DNA of 50,556 nt from DATBFG01 sp036558645 (GTDB lineage: Bacteria > Acidobacteriota > Terriglobia > Terriglobales > Acidobacteriaceae), in the NCBI GenBank assembly GCA_036558645.1, contig DATBFG010000027.1:1-50556 (forward strand), written 5' to 3'. The notes beneath the pieces are model-generated. The model did not search any database. It was not told the DNA's origin and saw only the letters and a list, made by a program, of their open reading frames with translations. Each line of letters begins with the position of its first letter. Position 1 is the stretch's first letter. This document shows positions 18,436 to 25,403 of the stretch, in pieces. The position numbers and the translations under genes were made by a program.

Positions 18436-18597
18436 TTACCGCTTCGACGCGCCGCGTACCATCTTCTTCATCTTGCGCTTCGTCGATCCGCGAGGCGTAG
18501 TCCGCTTCGGTCGCGGTTTTTCCGTCCGCTGCTTCTTGCGCGACGCCCGCTTTGCTTTCTTACGTTCTTCTTTGCTCAAACTCTTCGTATTTGCCAT
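18436..18597 (-). CDS. Small, highly basic protein (53 residues)
   Basis: A short frame on the minus strand starting with ATG at 18597 and ending TAA at 18436. GAGGA lies about 11 nt upstream. The product begins MANTKSLSKEERKKAKRASR and ends KKMVRGASKR. Roughly half of its residues are Lys or Arg, with almost no hydrophobic residues. It has no signal peptide. It resembles small ribosomal or nucleoid-associated proteins in composition, but I cannot assign it to a family (it does not fit bTHX or L34). It lies 71 bp downstream of pcrA on the same strand. Confidence 0.6.
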   Translation of the reverse strand: MANTKSLSKEERKKAKRASRKKQRTEKPRPKRTTPRGSTKRKMKKMVRGASKR

Positions 18598-18668
18598 GAA
18601 TGAAATCGTTCCTCTTTACAATTTTTCAAAGTGCTTGTGGCTAACGACCAAGGACTAAAGACCGGTTT

Positions 18669-21299
18669 TCACGCCTTCTCCAACTGCGCGTACTTCTCCA
18701 CCAGCTTCTTCAGGCCGTAGCGAGGGAATTGTACCGTAAGCTTGGCTTCTTCCCCATCACCTTCCCGCTGATAGACCGTTCCCTCGCCATATTTCGGGTG
18801 ACGAACCTTCTGCCCCGGCCGGAAGCCCTTCTTTCCCTTCGGCTCCTCTACAGGCACCTTCGGCACAGAGAACTTCCTCCCCCTCGAGGCGAAAAACTCG
18901 GCAATATTGTCGATGGAGTTGTAGGTCCTCGTGGGACTTTGCTGCTTCTTCTCCTTGTTTGTCCAACTGGCACTCTGGTCCTCATCCTCGTAGGCGTAGT
19001 GAGAATCCTCATAGTCCGCCCGACGTGATGTCGTCGCGTGTCGCGTCGAAGCTGAGACACCTGTCCGTCCCTCGTACGTCCCGGTGCTGCGACGCCTTGT
19101 GCCGAGCTCCTCGATCAACTGCGGCGGAACTTCCTCCAGAAACCGCGACGGCACGCTCGCCTCCGGCAAGTCCGTGCCATATCGCCTCCGATACACCGCG
19201 CGGCTCAGGATTAGGGTATCCATCGCGCGCGTCATACCGACGTAACACAACCGCCGCTCTTCTTCGATCTCGTCGGGCTGCAGAAACGTGCGAGAGTGAG
19301 GGAAAAGACCTTCTTCCATCCCGCACAAGAAGACCAGGGGAAATTCGAGCCCTTTCGCGGCGTGCAGCGTCATCAGCGTAATCTGAGCCCGCTCATCGTA
19401 GGCATCGGCATCACTCACCAGGGCCGCATGATCGAGAAACTGGTCCAGTGTCTCGCCACGATCCTTCGAGTCCATGGCTGCATTCACCAATTCCCGCAAG
19501 TTCTCGATTCGTGAAAACGACTCGGGAGTGTCTTCCTCCTCCAGCAGCTTGATGTATCCCGTGCGGTCGATCAGGAACTTCAACAACTCCGCCGTATGCG
19601 CCGCCTCGCCAGGAGTTCGGAACCCGGATTCCGCTGGCGTCTCACCTTTGCCCGCATTTTCTGTAATGTCATTCCCATCTACCGCGTCATCCCCGAAATC
19701 GAACGACAGCGGATCGAATTGAGTTTCATCTTCCGGACGTTCAATCGCCGCTGGCGGAGTCGCCAGTCCATCCCCAGCAACTGTGCCTTCCTGTGGCGAC
19801 TCGCCTGCTGTCTGCTCCAAGTGCTCAACATACGTGCCAGCGGCCATCGCCCGAGCGTCCTGTATCAAATCACGAAACGACTTCAGCGCCGCCAGCGCTC
19901 GTGGAGGCAGCAACTGCCGTTTGATGACTTCGCCGATCGCTCCCCATAGAGACGTCCCCGTCTCGAGCGCCACCCGCTCCACAGTCTCCATTGTGGTCTT
20001 ACCGACGCCGCGCGTCGGCGTATTAATCACACGAAGGAGCGAAATTGAATCGTCCGGATTTAGAACCACTTTTAGATACGAGATTAGATCTTTGATTTCC
20101 GCCCGCTCATAAAACGAGAACCCACCTACCACGTGATACTTGAGCTGGTATCGCCGCATCGCCTCTTCAAACAATCGCGACTGGGAGTTGATGCGATACA
20201 AAACAGCGGCTCGCCCGTTTTCACCGCGTTCAAGCGCCTCGCGCATATACCGCGCAATGTAGTCCGCGGCAAACAGCGCTTCGTTCTCCCCGTCCGGAGC
20301 CTCGTAGTAACCGATCTTCGATCCACCTTGTCGCGACGTCCAAAGGTTCTTACCTTTACGCTTGATATTGTTCGCAACTACTGCCGACGCGCCCTGCAGA
20401 ATGTTTTGCGTTGAACGGTAGTTCTGTTCCAGCCGAACAATCTTCGCCTCTGGAAAGTCCTGCTCGAACTCGAGAATGTTCCGGATGTCCGCGCCGCGCC
20501 ACGAATAGATCGACTGATCCTCATCTCCGACGGCACACACGTTGTGGTGCAGCGCTGCTAGCGTCCGCATCAGCTCGTACTGAGGCCGGTTCGTGTCCTG
20601 GTATTCATCCACCAGGATGTATTCAAAGCGCTTGTTGTAGTAGTCGCGGACTTTCTCCGAGACCTTCAGCAGGCGGACGGTTTCTAGCAGCAGATCGTCA
20701 AAGTCGAGCGCATTCGCCTTGCGCAAGTCCTTCCGATACTGCTCGTAGATGTGCGCAACGCGCTCCGTCTTCGGATCGCCGGAGTTGAGATAGACCTCCT
20801 GCGGGTCCAGCATGTGATTCTTGGCCCAGGAAATATGTCCCAGCACGCTGCGCGGCGTGACTTCCTTGTCGTCCACGCCCAGCCGCTTCATGATCGACTT
20901 CACTACCTGCTGTTGGTCGGCTTCGTCATAGATGACGAACTTCTTCGTATGTCCAATCGGCGGTTTGCCTGGCACGTTTGACGGAATCTGCAAGGCCTCG
21001 ATGTCGCGCCGCAACACCCGTACGCAGAACGAGTGAAATGTCGAAATCACCGGCTTCGCAATCGACAACCCGCCCACCAGCTTCTCTACCCGTTCGCCCA
21101 TTTCGGCCGCGGCCTTGTTGGTAAAGGTCATCGCCAGAATGGACTCCGGCCGCACGCCCTTGTGTTCGATCAGATGAGCGATCCGGTAGGTGATGACGCG
21201 AGTCTTTCCGCTCCCGGCTCCAGCCAGGATCAACACCGGCCCTTCGGTGGTTTCTACAGCTTCGCGCTGTTCAGGATTCAGTTGGTCGAGAAAAGACAA
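18669..21299 (-). CDS. pcrA: UvrD/PcrA-type ATP-dependent DNA helicase
   Basis: The protein has 876 residues and starts at a TTG (21299) giving SFLDQLNPEQREAV, the usual N-terminus of the family. Walker A is GAGSGKT at 27-33. Further motifs are VDEYQDTN (Walker B), GDEDQSIYSWRGAD (motif III area), LMTLHAAKGLEFPLVF (motif V) and YVGMTRA (motif VI). An acidic insertion of about 60 residues sits in the middle. The C-terminal part ends in a Tudor-like GQKVRHPKYGEGTV segment, as in PcrA, which binds RNA polymerase. It acts as a 3'-5' superfamily 1 helicase in nucleotide excision repair and replication-fork clearance. Confidence 0.94.
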   Translation of the reverse strand: MSFLDQLNPEQREAVETTEGPVLILAGAGSGKTRVITYRIAHLIEHKGVRPESILAMTFTNKAAAEMGERVEKLVGGLSIAKPVISTFHSFCVRVLRRDIEALQIPSNVPGKPPIGHTKKFVIYDEADQQQVVKSIMKRLGVDDKEVTPRSVLGHISWAKNHMLDPQEVYLNSGDPKTERVAHIYEQYRKDLRKANALDFDDLLLETVRLLKVSEKVRDYYNKRFEYILVDEYQDTNRPQYELMRTLAALHHNVCAVGDEDQSIYSWRGADIRNILEFEQDFPEAKIVRLEQNYRSTQNILQGASAVVANNIKRKGKNLWTSRQGGSKIGYYEAPDGENEALFAADYIARYMREALERGENGRAAVLYRINSQSRLFEEAMRRYQLKYHVVGGFSFYERAEIKDLISYLKVVLNPDDSISLLRVINTPTRGVGKTTMETVERVALETGTSLWGAIGEVIKRQLLPPRALAALKSFRDLIQDARAMAAGTYVEHLEQTAGESPQEGTVAGDGLATPPAAIERPEDETQFDPLSFDFGDDAVDGNDITENAGKGETPAESGFRTPGEAAHTAELLKFLIDRTGYIKLLEEEDTPESFSRIENLRELVNAAMDSKDRGETLDQFLDHAALVSDADAYDERAQITLMTLHAAKGLEFPLVFLCGMEEGLFPHSRTFLQPDEIEEERRLCYVGMTRAMDTLILSRAVYRRRYGTDLPEASVPSRFLEEVPPQLIEELGTRRRSTGTYEGRTGVSASTRHATTSRRADYEDSHYAYEDEDQSASWTNKEKKQQSPTRTYNSIDNIAEFFASRGRKFSVPKVPVEEPKGKKGFRPGQKVRHPKYGEGTVYQREGDGEEAKLTVQFPRYGLKKLVEKYAQLEKA

Positions 21300-21435
21300 A
21301 AGTGGGGCTGCTCCAAGGATTCTCTTAGATTGATTTTACAGGAGGTAGGGGAGCTGCAAGGACCACGTAAACTCCAAAGCCGCGACTTGCCCTGGGGTAC
21401 TCAAAACCCCAGCGCTCGCGGGCAAGCTCGCACCT

Positions 21436-22170
21436 TCACTGCAATTGGAAACGCAGGCTCACGCTGGCACTTACAGGAATTTTCCCTAGCGCCACAGATC
21501 CATCATCAATGCCGTTCGCCGCTCCGCCAATTTCCTGGATGACGTTTTGCGATTGGTAGGATGAACGATGATACCCACAGCAACCGTAGGAAAAGCTACC
21601 TCCTCCGTAGCTGTAGGCACTGATGCTAATCGGCTTGCTGTCAACGTGAAGTCCGGCTGTTGTTGCCATATCATTCGCCTTCTCAATAGCCGCTTTCACA
21701 GCGAGGGACCGGGCCTGATCGCGGTATTTGCGCAGCTCCGAAGTGCTGAACTCGACTTCGTAAACATGGTTTGCTCCTGCCTGAAAAATCGCCTTCAGAA
21801 GGGGTTCGAACTTGCTGACGTCTCGCAGATAAATGTCCACACCTTTGGAAACAGAGTAGTAGCTGACCAAAGTGTTGTCGTGTTCGTCGTAGGCCAAGTC
21901 GACATGGACATAGTCGGTCTGCATGTCATCGGAAGCGACCTGGAATTGGCGGCCAACTCCCAATACGCGCCGTACTATTGCGTCATTCTGTGTGGTGGCG
22001 GTTTCAAGATCCTTGTTTCGCGTTTCGACTCCCAAGCTTAAGCGAACTCGATCTGGAACAACCTTGATGACAGCGTCACCACTGACATCGATTGTGTTCT
22101 GTGACGTCGCGTATTGCGCGACTGAAGGAACGCAGAAGAGAGCGATCAGAATGATGGCAAGAAAGCGCAT
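21436..22170 (-). CDS. SIMPL-domain (DUF541) exported protein
   Basis: The protein has 244 residues. It has an N-terminal signal peptide (MRFLAIILIALFCVPSVA) and a SIMPL/DUF541 domain: the segment IDVSGDAVIKVVPDRVRLSLGVETR is the family hallmark, and a second half has an ARSLAVKAAIEKA helix. An unusual YSYGGGSFSYGCCGYH stretch lies near residue 190. Members occur in the periplasm and some are linked to oxidative stress defence, but the biochemical role is unknown. The start is supported by AGGAGG upstream of the ATG. Confidence 0.85.
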   Translation of the reverse strand: MRFLAIILIALFCVPSVAQYATSQNTIDVSGDAVIKVVPDRVRLSLGVETRNKDLETATTQNDAIVRRVLGVGRQFQVASDDMQTDYVHVDLAYDEHDNTLVSYYSVSKGVDIYLRDVSKFEPLLKAIFQAGANHVYEVEFSTSELRKYRDQARSLAVKAAIEKANDMATTAGLHVDSKPISISAYSYGGGSFSYGCCGYHRSSYQSQNVIQEIGGAANGIDDGSVALGKIPVSASVSLRFQLQ

Positions 22171-22245
22171 GCTGCACCTCCTGCCGACTTATAGTGCAAT
22201 CGTGCAGCGGACTCGATAGCAATATTGGTACTTAGTATGCAACCG

Positions 22246-22617
22246 TTACGAAGTCGCTGCTCTCGCCGCCTTGCACTCTTCGCAAGGACACACGTCGCGC
22301 AGAAAGGCCCAAGAATATATCCCCAACTCGTGCCCATCGTTCCAATTGAACCGGATGGCGTACTTACCCACACCTTCCGCGCTCAAGGGCTTGGCAGCCG
22401 CCTTGAACATAGGGAGACTTCCCGGCGTCGCTTTCGGAGGCTCACCCGGCTCGCGGTCGGTCTTACCCCGTTCCTCATCGCACAGCGCACATGGGCAGGC
22501 ATCTCGCAGAAAAGTGAAGGAGTAGTGAGATTTGTGGCCGTCACCCCACTCAATATCCACGCCTGTACCGGTAGTCAGGTTGACTTTAACGGACTTGGGA
22601 TCCGCGGAAACCACCAT
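22246..22617 (-). CDS. DUF971-family protein, tandem GBBH-like N-terminal modules
   Basis: A 123-residue protein from the ATG at 22617; the frame extends upstream to 22674. It contains two copies of a motif W(G/N)DGHxxxYxxxFLRDxCPCxxC, the first near residue 25 and the second near residue 95, each ending in a CPCxxC cysteine pair. This is the DUF971 arrangement, related to the N-terminal domain of gamma-butyrobetaine hydroxylase. The cysteines suggest zinc or Fe-S binding. The function is not known. No ribosome site is visible at either start. Confidence 0.8.
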   Translation of the reverse strand: MVVSADPKSVKVNLTTGTGVDIEWGDGHKSHYSFTFLRDACPCALCDEERGKTDREPGEPPKATPGSLPMFKAAAKPLSAEGVGKYAIRFNWNDGHELGIYSWAFLRDVCPCEECKAARAATS

Positions 22618-22765
22618 AAATTCAGTATCGCACAGGGTTGCCGATCTACATTCAAGTCCAAACACCAGGCTCAAATGATCAGGTAGTTCGAAGCCAGATC
22701 TTCCGTGTCCCTTTGTGTCCTCTGCGGTTCAAGCTTTCTAGCTTGTGTGGCAAGGCTCCCTCACC

Positions 22766-22794
22766 TTGGCGAAATCGCTCAAATCCGGTAAAAT
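22766..22794 (+). promoter_or_regulatory. Sigma-70-type promoter of rpmB
   Basis: TTGGCG (22766-22771), a 17-bp spacer, then TAAAAT (22789-22794), about 42 nt before the L28 start. It is the best complete -35/-10 pair I found in the window. Confidence 0.6.
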
Positions 22795-22836
22795 TTATGT
22801 TTTACCTGAACAGTTAACAACCTACCTGGAGTAGTC

Positions 22837-23025
22837 ATGGCACAAGTTTGCGATATCTGCGGCAAGGGACCGCAATTTGGAAATACCGTCAGCCACGCCC
22901 ACAACGTGAGCCGCCGCCGCTGGAATGTGAACCTGCGTCCGGTTCACGCCAAGGTGAAGGGCGCCAACAAGCGCATTCGCGTCTGCACCGCCTGCCTGCG
23001 CAGCGGCAAAGTCGTCAAGGCGTAG
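22837..23025 (+). CDS. rpmB: 50S ribosomal protein L28
   Basis: The protein has 62 residues, begins MAQVCDICGKGPQFGN and has the family's HxHNVSRRRWNVN segment. It is the zinc-binding (C+) version, with the four cysteines Cys5, Cys8, Cys50 and Cys53 in two CxxC pairs. It is a structural protein of the large ribosomal subunit. TGGAG upstream of the ATG fits a ribosome site, and a good promoter lies about 40 nt upstream. The gene is monocistronic and followed by two hairpin repeats. Confidence 0.95.
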   Translation: MAQVCDICGKGPQFGNTVSHAHNVSRRRWNVNLRPVHAKVKGANKRIRVCTACLRSGKVVKA

Positions 23026-23037
23026 TCGGAGCCTGTA

Positions 23038-23059
23038 GCGCGGACATTCCTGTCCGCGC
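23038..23059. repeat. REP-like palindrome downstream of rpmB
   Basis: A perfect 9-bp stem GCGCGGACA / TGTCCGCGC with a TTCC loop, starting 13 bp after the rpmB stop. It may act as a 3' end for rpmB. Confidence 0.65.
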
Positions 23060-23123
23060 AAGCTGTCACTTTCCTCTCAGCAAGCTCAGAATTTTCGATT
23101 TTGTGATACAGGCGAGTAGGTCG

Positions 23124-23143
23124 GGCGGGCATCTCTGCCCGCC
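23124..23143. repeat. REP-like palindrome next to the FKBP gene end
   Basis: A perfect 8-bp stem GGCGGGCA / TGCCCGCC with a TCTC loop, similar in design to the palindrome at 23038 (GC arm, ACA/GCA-TYYC-TG turn). It lies just beyond the end of the convergent FKBP gene. Confidence 0.6.
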
Positions 23144-23157
23144 TCACACCTGGGTTT

Positions 23158-23610
23158 CTACTTCACATCCAGCAGTTCTACATCGAAGATCAGAGTAGCG
23201 TTGGGAGGGATGACGCCTGGATATCCTCGACTGCCATAGGCCAAGTCCCCGGGAATGCGAAGCTGGCGCTTGCCACCAACTTTCATTCCCACGATTCCTT
23301 CATTCCATCCCTTGATCACCGGGGCATTGCCCAGGTTCTCCACCTCGAAGGGTCCGCGACCGATGGAGCTGTCGAACTTTTTCCCGTCCGTGAGCCATCC
23401 CGTGTAATTAACGACCGCGGTCTTTCCCTTCTCAGCGACTTTTCCCGTCCCTTCCTTGATGTCCCAGTACTGCAGGCCATCGGGAAGCTTGGTGCCATCG
23501 CCAGTCACCTTGGTTGGTCCGCTGCTGGAGCCTGCTGTGTCTTTCTTCTGCGCTACCATCGCGATGCTCATCAGCGCCAGCATTGCGATCAGGAACATTG
23601 TCTTCTGCAT
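23158..23610 (-). CDS. Exported FKBP-type peptidyl-prolyl cis-trans isomerase
   Basis: The protein has 150 residues: a signal peptide (MQKTMFLIAMLALMSIAMVAQ), a short Ser/Gly linker and one FKBP domain. The motifs are VNYTGWLTDGKKFDSS, VIKGWNEGIVGMKVGGKRQL and IPPNATLIFDVELLDV, which contain the usual active-site aromatic and aspartate residues. It should accelerate prolyl isomerisation during protein folding in the periplasm. GGAGG precedes the ATG. It is monocistronic and convergent with rpmB. Confidence 0.92.
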   Translation of the reverse strand: MQKTMFLIAMLALMSIAMVAQKKDTAGSSSGPTKVTGDGTKLPDGLQYWDIKEGTGKVAEKGKTAVVNYTGWLTDGKKFDSSIGRGPFEVENLGNAPVIKGWNEGIVGMKVGGKRQLRIPGDLAYGSRGYPGVIPPNATLIFDVELLDVK

Positions 23611-23641
23611 GAATCCTCCGGTAATTATTTTTCTTCCGAAA

Positions 23642-24016
23642 TCAAGCTAAAGCGATCACATCGATTTCGACGAGCACGTCCTTCGGCAGACGTGCGACTT
23701 CAACCGTCGATCGAGCCGGTGGCGCCGAGGTAAAGTGACGGCCGTAAACTTCGTTCATCGCCGCAAAATCATTCATGTTTTTCAGGAAGACGGTCGACCG
23801 GACAACTTTTTCTAGCCCGCTGCCTGCGGCCTTCAGGATCCCTTCCAGGTTCTTCAGGACGCGTTCTGTCTGCGCCGCCACATCCCCGGAGATCACTTGT
23901 TGATTCGAGGGATCAATCGCCACCTGCCCAGAAACGAAGACGAATCCGTTTGCCCGGATCGCCTGCGAATACGGACCGATAGCCTGGGGACCGTCCTTAG
24001 TAGCAATCACTTCGCG
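23642..24016 (-). CDS. ridA: RidA family (YjgF/YER057c/UK114) enamine/imine deaminase
   Basis: The protein has 124 residues from the ATG at 24016, which follows AGGAGG at good spacing. It has the complete RidA pattern: GPYSQAI near the start, FVSGQVAIDP, and the C-terminal PPARSTVEVARLPKDVLVEIDVIA, with the catalytic Arg and Glu. It should hydrolyse 2-aminoacrylate-type enamines released by PLP enzymes, protecting against their damage. A TATAAT box 29 nt upstream gives a short leader. A second, more divergent RidA lies at 36186. Confidence 0.92.
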   Translation of the reverse strand, partial: REVIATKDGPQAIGPYSQAIRANGFVFVSGQVAIDPSNQQVISGDVAAQTERVLKNLEGILKAAGSGLEKVVRSTVFLKNMNDFAAMNEVYGRHFTSAPPARSTVEVARLPKDVLVEIDVIALA

Positions 24017-24044
24017 CATTGGGCCTCCTGGAGACCGACCCCAG

Positions 24045-24050
24045 ATTATA
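24045..24050 (-). promoter_or_regulatory. -10 box of ridA
   Basis: TATAAT on the minus strand, 28 nt before the ATG. The predicted leader of about 20 nt carries the AGGAGG ribosome site, in contrast to the leaderless cases elsewhere in the window. Confidence 0.45.
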
Positions 24051-24089
24051 TTAGGGAGTAGCATCCGTGGGAATCTTCCGAGGATTGCT

Positions 24090-24178
24090 GATTGAAGATT
24101 TCAGATTGAAGATTGTGTCGAATTGGACAAATTCCGGCACCTGAGATTGTAAGATTCTGCAATCTAAAATCATCAATC
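24090..24178. repeat. Palindromic element, copy 1 (upstream of the racemase gene)
   Basis: Arms at 24090-24115 and 24153-24178 are complementary at 21 of 26 positions. They are built from GATTG/AGATT words and separated by 37 nt. The right arm is nearly identical to the right arm of copy 2 at 24886-24977. It lies between ridA and the racemase-family gene and ends 12 bp before the latter. Confidence 0.65.
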
Positions 24179-24190
24179 TAGAATTTCTCC

Positions 24191-24880
24191 ATGTCCCAAC
24201 ACATCGGCATCGTTGCTTGCAGCGCGGAAGGAGCCGCGCTCTGCTACCGCACCATCTGTCTGGAAGGCTCCCAGTTGCTCGGGACACACGCTCACCCGGA
24301 AGTCTCGATGCACACTCATTCGCTCGCGCAATACATGAATTGCATTTACGCGAATGACTGGGCTGGGGTCGCCGAATTGATGCTGTCCTCCGCCGAGAAG
24401 CTGGCAAAAGCTGGCGCTGATTTCATGATTTGTCCCGACAACACCGTCCACCAGCCTTTCGATCTCGTAAAGAACCGCTCCCCACGTCCATGGCTGCACA
24501 TTGCCGAGGAGGTCGGACGCGAGGCGCAGCGAGCAAATCACAAGCGCCTGGGAGTGCTCGGGACGAAGTACCTGATGGAAGGTCCCGTCTATCCCGAAAA
24601 GCTACAGGCAGCGGGCCTTGAACATCGAATTCCTGGATCCAAAGAGCGGGAGAAGTTGAACCAGATCATCTTCGACGAGTTAGTCAACGGCATCTTCACT
24701 CCGCGCTCGCTGGCTTACTACGTGGAAGTGATTCGAAGCTTAAAGGACGAAGGTTGCGACGCTGTTGTCCTCGGCTGTACCGAGATCCCGCTGCTGGTCA
24801 CGCCCGAAGCCTCGCCCCTGCCGACGCTGGATTCAACGCGTCTGTTGGCCAGAGCTGCGTTGAAGAAGGCCGTGTCTTGA
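24191..24880 (+). CDS. Aspartate/glutamate racemase-family protein
   Basis: The protein has 229 residues with two Rossmann-like halves as in Asp/Glu racemases: GIVACSAEGA at the start, CPDNTVH at 81-87 and LGCTEIP with Cys196. Cofactor-independent racemases use two cysteines. The second is present (Cys196), but the residue just before Asn-Thr is Asp83, with a Cys two positions earlier (Cys81). Racemisation is therefore uncertain; a one-cysteine racemase, or a related decarboxylase or isomerase, is possible. The gene is flanked on both sides by copies of the same palindromic element, and the ACT-domain gene follows 114 bp later. Confidence 0.82.
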   Translation: MSQHIGIVACSAEGAALCYRTICLEGSQLLGTHAHPEVSMHTHSLAQYMNCIYANDWAGVAELMLSSAEKLAKAGADFMICPDNTVHQPFDLVKNRSPRPWLHIAEEVGREAQRANHKRLGVLGTKYLMEGPVYPEKLQAAGLEHRIPGSKEREKLNQIIFDELVNGIFTPRSLAYYVEVIRSLKDEGCDAVVLGCTEIPLLVTPEASPLPTLDSTRLLARAALKKAVS

Positions 24881-24885
24881 GAATG

Positions 24886-24977
24886 CAGATTTAAGATTGT
24901 AGATTGCAGAACTTTCCATATCTCGCAAGAATTGTCGGGGCGATACTCAAATTCTGCAATCTAGAATCATCAATCTG
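24886..24977. repeat. Palindromic element, copy 2 (downstream of the racemase gene)
   Basis: Arms at 24886-24911 and 24952-24977 are complementary at 23 of 26 positions, with a 40-nt centre. It begins 6 bp after the racemase stop codon and ends 17 bp before the ACT gene start. The arms are homologous to copy 1; the centres differ. Confidence 0.7.
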
Positions 24978-24994
24978 AAAATCCTGAATTACTC

Positions 24995-25381
24995 ATGTCA
25001 TCTCTACGCTTTTCTCGAATCCCCGGTGAGTTCGCAGTTTGCCAGCTTCCAAGCGATGCGAACCTCCCTGCATGGGCGCAGCCGTTCTTCAGCGTCACTC
25101 GTACCATCGACGAACTATCCATTGTTTGCCTAGCGCAACAGGTGCCAATCGATGTGAAATCCGAACGCGGCTGGGCTTGCTTCAAACTCGAAGGCCCCTT
25201 CCCATTCACAATGACCGGTGTTCTGGCATCGTTTCTTCAACCGTTGGCCCAGGCACAGATTTCGATTTTTGCACTATCGACTTTTGACACGGACTATGTT
25301 CTGGTAAAGGAGCACGCAATGGTCGCAGCAGTTGAAGCTCTGCGCCACGCGGGGCACGTATTCATTGAAAATGCGGCTTGA
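24995..25381 (+). CDS. ACT-domain protein (COG3603/CASTOR-like type)
   Basis: The protein has 128 residues. The first half has the PGEFAVCQLPSDANLPAW pattern and the second an ACT fold ending HAMVAAVEALRHAGHVFIEN, as in the small bacterial proteins with tandem ACT-like modules related to the amino-acid sensor CASTOR. Such domains bind amino acids, so this may be a small sensor or regulator. Possible starts of the selenoprotein gene overlap its 3' end, suggesting coupled transcription. The palindromic element directly upstream leaves little room for a promoter. Confidence 0.82.
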   Translation: MSSLRFSRIPGEFAVCQLPSDANLPAWAQPFFSVTRTIDELSIVCLAQQVPIDVKSERGWACFKLEGPFPFTMTGVLASFLQPLAQAQISIFALSTFDTDYVLVKEHAMVAAVEALRHAGHVFIENAA

Positions 25382-25403
25382 GCGATCACATGCGGCGACG
25401 CAA

